Shown one piece after another: positions 23,553-32,351 of a DNA stretch of 35,779 nucleotides. Made by a program: the position numbers and the translations under genes. The stretch is from DATMNI01 sp035570275. GTDB taxonomy: Bacteria > Acidobacteriota > Terriglobia > Bryobacterales > Bryobacteraceae. Every line of letters starts with the position of its first letter. Positions within the stretch are counted from its first letter, which is position 1. The stretch lies in contig DATMNI010000360.1 of assembly GCA_035570275.1 (NCBI GenBank), positions 1 to 35,779 of the forward strand. Reading direction: 5' to 3'. Under the pieces are notes generated by a model that worked only from the letters and a program-made list of their open reading frames with translations, was not told the DNA's origin and did no database searches.

Positions 23553-23599
23553 AACAGCGGGTGGTCGCCGGGCTTGGTCTGAAGCGGGCGGAGTGAGGG

Positions 23600-25459
23600 C
23601 TACTCGCGCTTGGTGAGCAGCACCTGAGCTTCGACCGGCGCGCCGCCGCGGAGGACTTTCACCTTCACGGTGTCCCCGGCCTTCTTGCTGCGGAGGGCGT
23701 AGGTAAAGTCGTACAGGTTTTGAATGGGCTTGCCGTCGAATTCCACCAGGATGTCGCCGGCCTTGAAACCGGCCTTGGCGGCGGGAGAGCCTTCGCGGAC
23801 ATCGGCGAATTTTACGCCGTTGATGCCCTCGGCGAAATCGGGGACGGAGCCGAAGTTCGGGCCGTAACCGGAATTGCCGCCCACTGGACCAACGCTACTA
23901 TCGCCGTGGCCTGACGCTGGCGCCACACGGACAAACTTGGGTCGCTCGGGGGCGTCGCGCAGGTGGTCCGCCACATCCGCCACCAACTGCAACAGCGTGG
24001 CCGCATCCGCGGTGTCGATCTTGTCCCAGGTATCGCTGGGCTTGTGATAGTCGCCATGCAGGCCGGAGAAAAAGAAAAGAATGGGCACCTGCTTGGCCTG
24101 GAACGAGGTGTGATCGCTCGATCCATCGCTGGCGCCGGTGCCCGCGAAATCCAGCTTCAGCGAATAGTTGGGCGAGATCTGCTCCAGCAGAGGGCGAAGC
24201 GTGGACCCGGAGGCCGCGCCTCCCACGTACACCTTGGCGTCGCGAATGCGGCCGATCATGTCCATGTTGATCATGGCCACGGCCTTTTCGAGCGGCAGTT
24301 TGGGATGGCCGGCATAGTAGGCGGAGCCCAGCAGACCCTGCTCTTCGCCGGCAAACGATAAAAACAGAATGCCGCGCTTTTGTTTTGGCTGGGTGGCGTA
24401 CCAGCGGGCCAGTTCGATCACCCCGGCAGTGCCGCTGGCGTTATCGTCCGCGCCCGGGTGAACGGTGCCGGTCAGGCTGGGGGCCAGCGAGAATTGGCCG
24501 CCCAGACCGAGGTGATCGTAGTGCGCGCCCACGATAAGGTACTCGTCGGTTTCGCCGGGAATGTAGGCGATCACGTTGTTCACAGTCTTGACGGCGCGCT
24601 GGATATCCAGGTTAGCCTCCACGCGAACCGAATCGGGGAAGGCGAAAGACTGCGGTTTGAGGTCTTTGTCGATGCCTTCCGCGATCGTAGCCGGGTTCTT
24701 GCCGGCATCGGTGAACCAGCCGGCCACGCGGTCCGCCTTCACTTGCACGAATGGGATTCCGGCATCGACCGGCCCCGCGCTGATGCCGAATTTTTCCAGC
24801 GTGTCGGCCTCGCCGTGATGATTGGCCAGGTCATTGATCAGGATCACGCCAATGGCGCCGTGGATTTTAGCGTTGGTGGCCTTGCTGGTGAACTGGGCAT
24901 GCGGCGTTAGAGACTTGCCGTCGAAGACGCTCTTTTCGTCGGATTCCTGCGGTTCGTGGCGCAGCACCATGACGATTTTGCCCTTGACGTCTATGCCGGC
25001 ATAGTCGTCATAGTTGTATTCCGGCGCGGTGATGCCGTAGCCCGCGAACACCACCGTGCCGGCCAGTTTTCCGGTGTGCGAGAAATTGAAAGGGATGAAA
25101 TCCTCAGGAAAGTGGAGGGCAGTGGCGCGGCCGTTTTCCGTGAAATGAAAGCGGTTGGAATGCCCGAGTTGCGCACCCGTGGTTACCGGAAAGGGCTGGT
25201 AGTAGTGGGTGCCCTCGACGGGTTTCAGCCCGAATCCGCGATACTTGGCGGCGATGAAGGCCGCCGCTTTTTCGAGTTCGGGGCTGCCGGTGACGCGGCC
25301 CCGGAGTTCGGGCGAGGCCAGGAACTTGATGTCATTGAGGTAGGAGACGGGATCGATGGTGGCGGTGGCGCCAAACGCGGTCGCCCCGTGGAGAATTGCC
25401 GCGAACAGAGCGGTCAACAGACCGCGGCAACGTCCTGAGTCACGGCTCCAGATTTTCAT
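23600..25459 (-). CDS. secreted M28 zinc aminopeptidase with PA and PDZ domains
   Basis: A 619-residue exported peptidase: signal peptide (about 1-30), a PA-type insert (about 125-265), and the M28 catalytic domain with zinc ligands and catalytic residues in HYDHLG (H313), PGADDNASG (D338), FAGEEQG (E372/E373), NMDMIGR (D400) and DYHKPSD (H472). A C-terminal PDZ domain (about 540-615) ends the protein. It should remove N-terminal residues from peptides outside the cytoplasm; the PDZ may bind substrate tails. It lies six bases downstream of the DsbA-like gene, so the two form an operon. All metal ligands are present. Confidence 0.9.
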   Translation of the reverse strand: MKIWSRDSGRCRGLLTALFAAILHGATAFGATATIDPVSYLNDIKFLASPELRGRVTGSPELEKAAAFIAAKYRGFGLKPVEGTHYYQPFPVTTGAQLGHSNRFHFTENGRATALHFPEDFIPFNFSHTGKLAGTVVFAGYGITAPEYNYDDYAGIDVKGKIVMVLRHEPQESDEKSVFDGKSLTPHAQFTSKATNAKIHGAIGVILINDLANHHGEADTLEKFGISAGPVDAGIPFVQVKADRVAGWFTDAGKNPATIAEGIDKDLKPQSFAFPDSVRVEANLDIQRAVKTVNNVIAYIPGETDEYLIVGAHYDHLGLGGQFSLAPSLTGTVHPGADDNASGTAGVIELARWYATQPKQKRGILFLSFAGEEQGLLGSAYYAGHPKLPLEKAVAMINMDMIGRIRDAKVYVGGAASGSTLRPLLEQISPNYSLKLDFAGTGASDGSSDHTSFQAKQVPILFFFSGLHGDYHKPSDTWDKIDTADAATLLQLVADVADHLRDAPERPKFVRVAPASGHGDSSVGPVGGNSGYGPNFGSVPDFAEGINGVKFADVREGSPAAKAGFKAGDILVEFDGKPIQNLYDFTYALRSKKAGDTVKVKVLRGGAPVEAQVLLTKRE

Positions 25460-25465
25460 TGGTGT

Positions 25466-26434
25466 TTACTTCTTCTTGACCGGCGAAATCGCGGGTGCGC
25501 CGGGCGTTGGCAGGCCGGGCACCGGGAGTTTCACTTCACAGCCGCAATCGTCGCCGGCGTTCTTGGCAGTCTTCTGATATTCGATTTCGCTGTCGACGAT
25601 GACCTTCAGGCTCGGCCAATCGATGGCGTTGGGGATGCGGCGGCCATTGATGAACATCGTAGGCGTGCCGTTTATCTCCAGCGACCGGGCTTCGGCGATT
25701 TCGGCCTCCACTTCGGCATCGGTGGCCTTGGTGTCCATGCACTGGCCCAACTGCATGGCATCGATCTCCTTGGCACTCTTAGCCCACTCCAACACGTTAT
25801 TCTTCAGGGTGTCGAGCGAGATGGTTTCCTGGTGGCCGAAGATGTAGTCGTGGTATCCCCAAAACTCGTCGGGCTTCTGTTTGAACACACAGCGGCCGGC
25901 AATGGCGGCGGCTCTTGCCCACGGGTGCAAGGTTTCCAGCGGGAAATCCTTGAAATAGAGCCGCACGTCTTTGGGATAGGCGGCGATCAGGTTCTGGCGC
26001 AGCATGTTGGCTTCTTCCTTGCAGTGGGGACACTGCAGGTCGCTGAACACCACCAGCACCACCGGCGCTCCGGCGGTGCCTAATGCCGGCTGGAACTGCG
26101 TTTTGAGCTTGTCCAGTTCGGGCTTGAAGGGATTATTGTTCACGTCGTAGACGGTGCCCTGGAGGATTTTCTTACCATCCTTGGAGACCATCAAAGCCAC
26201 GCTTCCCAGGAGTTTCTCCTGCTGCATGACGCGGATGCTGACGTCGAGGAATCCAGGCAGCACCGCGGAGGGCTTGGGGTCGACCACCTGTACGGTAAAT
26301 TCCGGCTTGAGCAGGTACAGATGGCGGACGTAAGCCTCAAGGGTTGGCTTATCCAGGGCGGACTTTGACGGGGGTGCGTCGGCAGCCGCCAGCAGCAGGG
26401 CACCCAGTAAGGAGAGCAAGAGCGGTCGAAACAT
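25466..26434 (-). CDS. secreted DsbA-like thiol-disulfide oxidoreductase
   Basis: A 322-residue exported protein. Signal peptide (about 1-18), an N-terminal extension of about 100 residues, then a thioredoxin-4/DsbA fold with active site CPHC (135-138) in FSDLQCPHCKEE and the cis-Pro loop INGTPTMFINGR. C-terminal cysteines occur in DDCGC near residue 298. It probably forms or exchanges disulfides in exported proteins. TACAAT (26444-26449, minus strand) ends nine bases before the ATG, and AGGA lies in between. First gene of an operon with the M28 peptidase. Confidence 0.88.
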   Translation of the reverse strand: MFRPLLLSLLGALLLAAADAPPSKSALDKPTLEAYVRHLYLLKPEFTVQVVDPKPSAVLPGFLDVSIRVMQQEKLLGSVALMVSKDGKKILQGTVYDVNNNPFKPELDKLKTQFQPALGTAGAPVVLVVFSDLQCPHCKEEANMLRQNLIAAYPKDVRLYFKDFPLETLHPWARAAAIAGRCVFKQKPDEFWGYHDYIFGHQETISLDTLKNNVLEWAKSAKEIDAMQLGQCMDTKATDAEVEAEIAEARSLEINGTPTMFINGRRIPNAIDWPSLKVIVDSEIEYQKTAKNAGDDCGCEVKLPVPGLPTPGAPAISPVKKK

Positions 26435-26594
26435 GCTGGTCCTATTGTAATGTGTTTGTGGGGCAGGGTGGCGACCTCAACGCCAACCCCGCGTTCGTCT
26501 GCCTGCCGCACGAATTTAGCCCGCTGGCCGCCAGATCCTGCCCGTCTGCAAGAATATCTGGCATGTCCCAGGCAAGTGGTGTAAGAAGTATCTA

Positions 26595-26957
26595 ATGAAG
26601 AAGTCGGTGAAAGTCACGCTGACCGTGGTGGCTGCCATGGGGCTGGCTGCCCGGGCTCAATCGCGACTCGACCCCTGCGTGCAGTCCACTTTCAACGAAC
26701 AGGCTTGCCAGGAAGCCGTTCGCGCGCGCGGATACTGCTGGAACGGCAAGTGGGTGCGGCTGACCTACCACTACCCGTTTCCCTACTATTACGATATGTA
26801 CGCGGAATATTTAGCGCAAGGCGGCGCTGTCACTCCCGTGGAAATGGGTACATGCCACCAGCCGCTGCTGAGCGCCATTGCTTCTCACGGAAGCGCGCAC
26901 GGCGCATCGCACGGGGGCTTCGGATCCACTGGCGCGGGCCACTGCGCGGGAGCGTAA
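26595..26957 (+). CDS. small secreted Cys-containing protein, unknown function
   Basis: A 120-residue protein with signal peptide (MKKSVKVTLTVVAAMGLAARA). The mature part has five cysteines (DPC, QAC, GYC, GTC, GHC) and an aromatic stretch (YHYPFPYYYDMYAEYL), ending in a Ser/His/Gly tail with GGFGSTG. That tail is faintly like the end of DUF1190/YgiB proteins, but I would not assign it. Divergent from the DsbA-like gene across 160 bp, which makes it a possible DsbA client (inference). Confidence 0.65.
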   Translation: MKKSVKVTLTVVAAMGLAARAQSRLDPCVQSTFNEQACQEAVRARGYCWNGKWVRLTYHYPFPYYYDMYAEYLAQGGAVTPVEMGTCHQPLLSAIASHGSAHGASHGGFGSTGAGHCAGA

Positions 26958-27040
26958 GCCGGGCTGGCGGCGCCCGTTTCCACGCGCATGTCGGCCATCC
27001 CGTGAATACTGGCGTAAACCACGGCGATCAACCTCTTGGC

Positions 27041-28579
27041 TTACATCACCGGCCCGATGCGCCACGGCACGAATTCCTTGTGGCCGAGGCGCTCGGCGCA
27101 GGTATGGCGGCCCGATGCCACCTCCAGCATCAGGTCGAAAATGGCGCGGCCGATTTGCTGCACCGTGGCTTCTCCATCGGCGATGGCCCCAGCGTTGACG
27201 TCCATGTTGTCCGTCATGCGCCGGTAAGTGTTGCTGTTGGTGGCTACCTTGATTACCGGAATGGTGGGGAAGCCGATGGCGCTGCCCCGCCCGGTAGTGA
27301 AAGCGATCAGGTTGCAGCCACCCGCCGCCAGACCGGTCAGCGATACCGGGTCGTAACCCGGGGTGTTCATGAAGGTGAAGCCGGGAGCCGTGACGCGTTC
27401 GGCGTAATCGTAGACATCGATCAGCGGCGAAGTGCCGCCTTTGGCGACGGCGCCCAGCGATTTTTCCAGGATATTGGTGAGCCCGCCTTCCTTGTTGCCG
27501 GGGCTGGGGTTGTCGTCAAAACTGCCCGCGAAGCGATTCAGATACACCTTATACTTGCGGATGCAGTCGAGCAGTTTTTCCGCCACCTCGCGGTTGCGGG
27601 CGCGTTTTACCAGCAGGTGTTCGGCGCCAAAGATCTCGGTGGTCTCGGCCAGCACGGGGGTGCCGCCCAGTTCGGCCAGAAGATCGGAACAGAAGCCCAG
27701 CGCGGGGTTGGCGGTGATGCCGGAAAAGGAATCGGAGCCGCCGCAGTTGAGGCCGAGCACAATCTTGGAAGCCGGCGCCGGCGTACGCTGCTCCGCGGAG
27801 GCCTGTTCCAGGAAGCGGGAGATCTGGCGGCGGGACGCTTCGATGGCGCCGCGGGTGCCGCCGCTCGATTGCAATGTCAACCCGGCCAACCGGGTGCTCC
27901 TCGGGCCGCCGGCGCCAAGGTAGTGATCGATCTGGTTGACCTCGCACCCCAGCCCCAGGATCACGGCTGCGGAAACATTCGGGTGGATCAACACGCCGCT
28001 CAACGTGCGGCGGAGTTGGTCGATGTCGGGGCCTTCGGCGGCATGGGCGCAACCCTCGCCGTGCGGGAAGGCCATTACGCCATCCACGTTGGGCGGCATG
28101 GTTTCGCCTTCGTAACTGCGGGCGATCTGCTCGGCGGTATGGGCGGCGCAGTTGCTGGCGGCCACTACCGCGATGTAGTTGCGCGTGCCCACGCGCCCGT
28201 CTTCGCGCTGGTAGCCGAGGAACGTGGGGGCGTCCAGGCGCGCCGTGGGCATGGGCGTGTCCCCAACGGGGAACTCGTACTCCAGTTGCAACTCCTCGAA
28301 GGCCAGATTGTGGGTGTGGATATGGCGGCCGGCATCGATGGGCTGCTTGGCGCGGCCGATCACCTGGCCGTAGCGTTCCACCACTTCGCCCGGCTGGATG
28401 TCCCAGAGCGCCACCTTGTGGCCGGCGGGGATGGCGTCCAGGGTGGTGACCGGCAGGCCGTCGATGCGCAAGGTGGTTCCGGCGGGAATCGACACCCGGG
28501 CCACCGCGACGTTGTCGGTGGGGTGGAGGTGAATGGCCGAATTCTCAGCCGTCGGCAGTTTTTCGATATCGAGAAGCAT
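27041..28579 (-). CDS. UxaA/GarD-family sugar-acid dehydratase
   Basis: A 512-residue single-chain protein. N-terminal SAF domain (about 10-95, with HIHTHN at 86-91), then the dehydratase domain starting with GYQREDGRVGTRNY (122-135). Conserved cysteines at 144, 177 (HGEGCAH), 212 (GLGCEVNQ) and in LNCGGSDSFSG may bind the metal or cluster. Family members dehydrate altronate or galactarate to 2-keto-3-deoxy acids. Length fits both UxaA and GarD, and no other hexuronate gene lies nearby to decide the substrate. GGAGA lies four to eight bases before the ATG. Ten bases after the HIT gene, so co-transcribed. Confidence 0.85.
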   Translation of the reverse strand: MLLDIEKLPTAENSAIHLHPTDNVAVARVSIPAGTTLRIDGLPVTTLDAIPAGHKVALWDIQPGEVVERYGQVIGRAKQPIDAGRHIHTHNLAFEELQLEYEFPVGDTPMPTARLDAPTFLGYQREDGRVGTRNYIAVVAASNCAAHTAEQIARSYEGETMPPNVDGVMAFPHGEGCAHAAEGPDIDQLRRTLSGVLIHPNVSAAVILGLGCEVNQIDHYLGAGGPRSTRLAGLTLQSSGGTRGAIEASRRQISRFLEQASAEQRTPAPASKIVLGLNCGGSDSFSGITANPALGFCSDLLAELGGTPVLAETTEIFGAEHLLVKRARNREVAEKLLDCIRKYKVYLNRFAGSFDDNPSPGNKEGGLTNILEKSLGAVAKGGTSPLIDVYDYAERVTAPGFTFMNTPGYDPVSLTGLAAGGCNLIAFTTGRGSAIGFPTIPVIKVATNSNTYRRMTDNMDVNAGAIADGEATVQQIGRAIFDLMLEVASGRHTCAERLGHKEFVPWRIGPVM

Positions 28580-28589
28580 GGGGTCTCCT

Positions 28590-29141
28590 TTAGCGCTGCA
28601 ACCTCAGTTCGCCGTTGGGTTCTTCGGTGTGCACGTGCAGCTTACCGTTCACCGGGTGGATCCAAATGCCGCCCCCGTCCTGCGGCAGGGGAAGATCGGC
28701 TGGGCCATCCACCACGGAAAAGTGCTCGGTTTCGGCATCGTCCAGAAGTTTGCCGATGTGGACATGCAGATGGCATTGGGTGCGCCTTTCGAGGCTGTTC
28801 AAAGCGATGCCCCAATGATCGCCCCAGAGTTCGCGCCCCTTGGCGATGGCGGCCGACCAGAAAGCGGTGCGGACTTCGGGAGTGAGATCTTGAAGTTGCT
28901 GCGGTCCTTTGGTGTGGAAGCGCGGCAGGGCCAGCAGGCGATTCGGTTTATTCGGATTGGCGTCCTTGATGAACACCGTGGCGGCTCCGGCGGGCATGGC
29001 TTCGGCGTCGCGGCAGATGCTGCATTCCCGGCCGGTCATGGTTTCGGGAATCGCCGGATCGCAGACGCAGTTGCGCACGTCGGCTCGGGCAAGCGTCCAC
29101 AGGAACAGGCCAAAAACGGCCAAGGTGGGCAAGGCGCGCAT
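28590..29141 (-). CDS. secreted HIT-type / CDP-diglyceride hydrolase-like protein
   Basis: A 183-residue protein with signal peptide (MRALPTLAVFGLFLWTLARA). The HIT catalytic motif is present as HLHVHIG (H124, H126, H128). ALPRFHTKGPQQL resembles the Cdh branch of HIT-like proteins. Cysteines at 25, 27, 40 and 43 (CVCDP, ECSIC) could form disulfides or bind zinc. HIT enzymes hydrolyse nucleotide phosphoanhydrides or phosphoramidates; export suggests an extracytoplasmic substrate. It is transcribed ahead of the UxaA-like gene; the link is not understood. Confidence 0.75.
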   Translation of the reverse strand: MRALPTLAVFGLFLWTLARADVRNCVCDPAIPETMTGRECSICRDAEAMPAGAATVFIKDANPNKPNRLLALPRFHTKGPQQLQDLTPEVRTAFWSAAIAKGRELWGDHWGIALNSLERRTQCHLHVHIGKLLDDAETEHFSVVDGPADLPLPQDGGGIWIHPVNGKLHVHTEEPNGELRLQR

Positions 29142-29193
29142 TTTATTTGATTATAGCGGGAACCCGCGGAAACCACGGAATCTCGGGGTAGAG

Positions 29194-30783
29194 CTACCGG
29201 TGGCGCTGCCCCCAGCCGCGCTTGACGGCAATCACGTCGGCGGCTTCGGGCGCCGGCTTGGACCAGCGGCTGAGCGTGTACTCACGGCGGTAGGCGGCCG
29301 AGCGGTTCCAGATCGTCACCTTCACCATGCCGCTGGCATCGCATTGGTATTCCTCTTCCACTTCGCAGCCGGCGATTGCGTCCTGCCGGCTCACGTCGAC
29401 CAGCGTCAGGTCGTCGGCGCCGCGCAGAGCCGGGTCGAAGGGAAACTGGATGTCGTCCCACAACGTGAGGTCGCCCGAAGGCTGGCCATCCTCGCCGATG
29501 CGCGCCGCTTCCACGTAGCGGAAGTGGCCGATGTTGTGAGCCGGCCGGTAACTGCGCACCACACGCAGCGGCGGGGCGCCGCGCCGGGGCAACTCCAGGC
29601 CGCGCGGGAATAGCAGATCGAACGTCACGTCCCGGCCGTGGTCGGTCTCACGCCACACCCCGAAGTGACGCGCGAAGCGGTCGCGCAGCACATAGCCGGA
29701 GCGCGCATCGGCGCTAATGGCGAGGCCGATCGCGGTGGCCGAGCGCATGTAGGCGGAGCGGCGCACGGCCCGCCCGAACGTCTCCTTGAGCACGCGCGCC
29801 ACCGCCGGAAGTTCGGAGCCGCCGCCGGTCACATAGAGCGTGTCGATGGACCGGCCGGGATGCGCCGCAAGCAGTTCCTCCACCACCCGGGCCGTGCTTT
29901 CCACCAGCGGGCGGCACCGCTCGTAGTATGGCGCCACGGCGATCGAAACCTCGCCCCAGCCTTCGCGCACGCACTCCAGGTCCACCACAATGCGGCGCGT
30001 GTTGGGATTGAGCGACTCCTTGCGCTCGCGGCACTCCTCCAGCAAGCGGAAAGACTCGGCATCGGAGAGCGATTCGCGTTCGCCCGGGCGGCCCGCGGTT
30101 TCGAGCGCCAGGCCGGCCAGGATTTCGTCGAAATCGTCGCCGCCCAGATCCGCCAGGCCGGCGCTGGCCAGCACCGTGTGGATGTCGTCTTCCATTTCCA
30201 CCAGCGACGCGTCGAAGGTGCCGCCGCCCAGGTCATACACCAGCAGCGACCGCCGCGGCTGTCCCTTGCGCTGGGCGCGCTCGCGATGGCCGAACTCCAC
30301 GCTCGCCGCCGAGGGCTCGTTGAGCATGCCCAGCACATGGAAGCCGGCGGCGCGGAAGGCTTCCGCCGTCAGAAACCGCTGGTTGCTGTTGGCGTTGGCC
30401 GGTACGCCGATCATGGCCTCAAGCGGCTCGCCGCGATCCAGCGTCAGCGTGGAAGCCTGGCGCAACTGCTGGCGGAATGCCGACAGCATCCCGGTTGCCA
30501 GTTCCATCACCGGCACCGTGCAGCCGGCAAGGTCCAGCCGTGTAGTGGGGCCGGCGCGTTTCAGCAGCCGCTTGAGCGAGCGCAACACCGTCCATGCGCG
30601 ATCGCCCTGCACTGCCCACGCGCTCCAGCCGAAGCGGCGTTCGTTACCCCGTATCGCCACCAGCGGCGGGAACCACTCCCGCGCCTGCCCGTCGGGCGAT
30701 TCAAAACCGGCCAGCGGGTAGTTTCCCCGGTCCGCCGCCGCGGCCACGATCCGCGTGGTGCCGAAATCGATTCCCAGTTTCAT
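29194..30783 (-). CDS. Hsp70-family (DnaK-like) ATPase with atypical C-terminus
   Basis: A 529-residue protein. The actin-fold ATPase domain shows GIDFGTT (4-10), GVPAN (127-131), NEPSAA (155-160), VYDLGGGTFD (182-191) and VTGGGSE (318-324). The remaining roughly 160 residues do not show a normal DnaK substrate-binding domain or the EEVD-like end. The start at 30783 is where the fold begins; the open frame extends 60 residues further upstream but that part is across the promoter repeats. No clear ribosome-binding site. No DnaJ or GrpE gene is adjacent. Likely a specialised Hsp70 relative. Confidence 0.85.
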   Translation of the reverse strand: MKLGIDFGTTRIVAAAADRGNYPLAGFESPDGQAREWFPPLVAIRGNERRFGWSAWAVQGDRAWTVLRSLKRLLKRAGPTTRLDLAGCTVPVMELATGMLSAFRQQLRQASTLTLDRGEPLEAMIGVPANANSNQRFLTAEAFRAAGFHVLGMLNEPSAASVEFGHRERAQRKGQPRRSLLVYDLGGGTFDASLVEMEDDIHTVLASAGLADLGGDDFDEILAGLALETAGRPGERESLSDAESFRLLEECRERKESLNPNTRRIVVDLECVREGWGEVSIAVAPYYERCRPLVESTARVVEELLAAHPGRSIDTLYVTGGGSELPAVARVLKETFGRAVRRSAYMRSATAIGLAISADARSGYVLRDRFARHFGVWRETDHGRDVTFDLLFPRGLELPRRGAPPLRVVRSYRPAHNIGHFRYVEAARIGEDGQPSGDLTLWDDIQFPFDPALRGADDLTLVDVSRQDAIAGCEVEEEYQCDASGMVKVTIWNRSAAYRREYTLSRWSKPAPEAADVIAVKRGWGQRHR

Positions 30784-30792
30784 CGGGACACG

Positions 30793-30825
30793 CCAACATC
30801 TGCAATACGTTCCAACATCTGCAAT
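30793..30825. promoter_or_regulatory. 14-bp direct repeat between Hsp70-like and esterase genes
   Basis: CCAACATCTGCAAT occurs perfectly at 30793-30806 and 30812-30825 (19-bp period). The nearer copy is nine bases upstream of the Hsp70-like ATG. It is a candidate operator for the divergent pair. Confidence 0.5.
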
Positions 30826-30941
30826 CTTAGCGCCTTCGGATGCGGTATTGTTTGAGCCACAGCCGCTTGGGGGCGCGGGGGGAGCGCGTTCCTCTCCGCC
30901 TGGTCCGCGGTGGACGGACCGTGGGCGCGGCCCAAAACGCG

Positions 30942-30947
30942 TATAAT
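30942..30947 (+). promoter_or_regulatory. candidate -10 element of the esterase gene
   Basis: A perfect TATAAT 39 bases before the GTG start. No -35 at the right distance was found, so an activator or alternative sigma may be needed. Confidence 0.3.
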
Positions 30948-30986
30948 CGAATCGTTCCGACATCTCTTTCCTTCCAGGAGAGCCAC

Positions 30987-32270
30987 GTGAAATTCAGGTT
31001 TGCCGCACTCATTCTCGGCGTCGCCCTATCGTCGGCGTCTGCCCAGACTTCTTCCGTTCCAGCCGCAGCCCCTGCAGGCGCCGGCGGCCGCGGCGGGTTT
31101 GCACCGCCCGTCAAGTCGCCGGAGGTCTCCCCGGAAGGCAAGGTGACGTTCCGGCTGCGCGCGCCCAATGCCACGGAGGTGGCGGTGATAGGCATGGGCC
31201 AGCGGTTGCCGATGGCGAAAAACGAACAGGGCGTGTGGACCGCAACCACAGACGTCCTGAAGCCCGATATCTACTCCTATTCCTTTGCGGTGGATTCCGC
31301 CACCATCACCGATCCCGGTAACCCGCAGTACAAGACCGCCTACGGCAGCGCCGGCCAGAGTATGGTTCACGTTCCCGGCCCAGTCAGTTGGGAACCCGCG
31401 CCCGGCGTGCCCCGCGGCGCGGTCACTCGTCATTTCTACCACTCCGCGGTGGTCGGCGACGACCGCGACTTCTGGGTCTACACGCCCCCCAATTACGACC
31501 CCAAGCGCAACCCGGCCTACCCGGCGTTGTATCTTCTGCACGGGTTGGGCGATGAATCCAGTTCCTGGCTCGGTGTGGGCGCGGCCAACGTGATTCTGGA
31601 TAACCTGATCGCGCAGGGCAAGGCCAAACCGATGGTCATGATCACACCCTTGGGTTACGGTACCGCGGGCGGCGGCCGGGGCGCGCAGGACATGATTGAG
31701 TTTTTCGCCAAGGCGCTGGTGGAAGAGGTGATGCCGCAGGTGGAGAAGGCGTACAACGTGTCGAAGGACCGCAACCAGCGCGCCATCGCCGGTTTGTCCA
31801 TGGGCGGCGCCGAGGCAGCCTACACCGGGCTCAATCACCTGGATAAGTTCGCGTGGATCGGTTCCTTCAGCGGCGCGTATGTGATGTGGCCGGGCGCCAA
31901 CGGTGGGCCGGGCACCAACGGTGGGCCGGGCAGGGGAGCCGGAGCGCCGCCGGCAGCGGGTCCTGCAGCGGCAGCGGCACCGGGAGCTCCGGGAGGCCGC
32001 GGGGGCCGGCCGGCCCTGGACGCGTCCATCATGCCCAAGAACTTCCCGAACCTCGATTCCAAGGCCAATTCGCAGATCCGGCTGCTTTGGATTGCCTGCG
32101 GAACGGCCGACGGTCTGATCGGCGTGAATCGCCAGTTCAAGGATTGGCTGAAATCGAAAGACGTCAGGTTCACCGATATCGAGGTCCCCGACATTGCCCA
32201 TGTCTGGCCGCTATGGCGTCAGAACCTGACCGAACTGGCGCCGCTTCTGTTTCAGGGCAAGGGCAAGTAG
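30987..32270 (+). CDS. secreted esterase, CE1/esterase-D type with N-terminal E-set domain
   Basis: A 427-residue exported alpha/beta hydrolase. Signal peptide (1-20), an immunoglobulin-like E-set/CBM48-type domain (about 45-130, VTFRLRAPNATEVAVIG), then the esterase domain with LLHGLGDESSSW (183-194), nucleophile Ser271 in GLSMGG, and probable D375 (TADG) and H405 (DIAHVW). Residues about 303-345 are a Gly/Pro/Ala-rich insertion. Related enzymes deacylate plant polysaccharides such as feruloylated xylan. The GTG start at 30987 has GGAG (30977-30980) six bases upstream and begins the signal peptide. Confidence 0.87.
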   Translation: MKFRFAALILGVALSSASAQTSSVPAAAPAGAGGRGGFAPPVKSPEVSPEGKVTFRLRAPNATEVAVIGMGQRLPMAKNEQGVWTATTDVLKPDIYSYSFAVDSATITDPGNPQYKTAYGSAGQSMVHVPGPVSWEPAPGVPRGAVTRHFYHSAVVGDDRDFWVYTPPNYDPKRNPAYPALYLLHGLGDESSSWLGVGAANVILDNLIAQGKAKPMVMITPLGYGTAGGGRGAQDMIEFFAKALVEEVMPQVEKAYNVSKDRNQRAIAGLSMGGAEAAYTGLNHLDKFAWIGSFSGAYVMWPGANGGPGTNGGPGRGAGAPPAAGPAAAAAPGAPGGRGGRPALDASIMPKNFPNLDSKANSQIRLLWIACGTADGLIGVNRQFKDWLKSKDVRFTDIEVPDIAHVWPLWRQNLTELAPLLFQGKGK

Positions 32271-32312
32271 AAAAGGGCAAGTAGGCAGGGCAAGTAGACG
32301 AGGGCGAATAGA
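32255..32312 (+). repeat. degenerate GGGCAAGTAG repeats at the esterase 3' end
   Basis: GGGCAAG or GGGCAAGTAG recurs at 32255, 32261, 32275 and 32288, with a decayed copy near 32302. The sequence encodes Gly-Lys-stop, so the end of the gene seems to have been copied in tandem beyond its stop codon. Confidence 0.65.
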
Positions 32313-32351
32313 ATTGCATCCCGCCGGCCTTCTGGCGCGTTATCAGGATCT

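Noticed and set aside
26705..28885. 726-codon plus-strand frame opposite the UxaA-like and HIT genes.
   Set aside because: It is the antisense of two well-supported genes and shows no domain.
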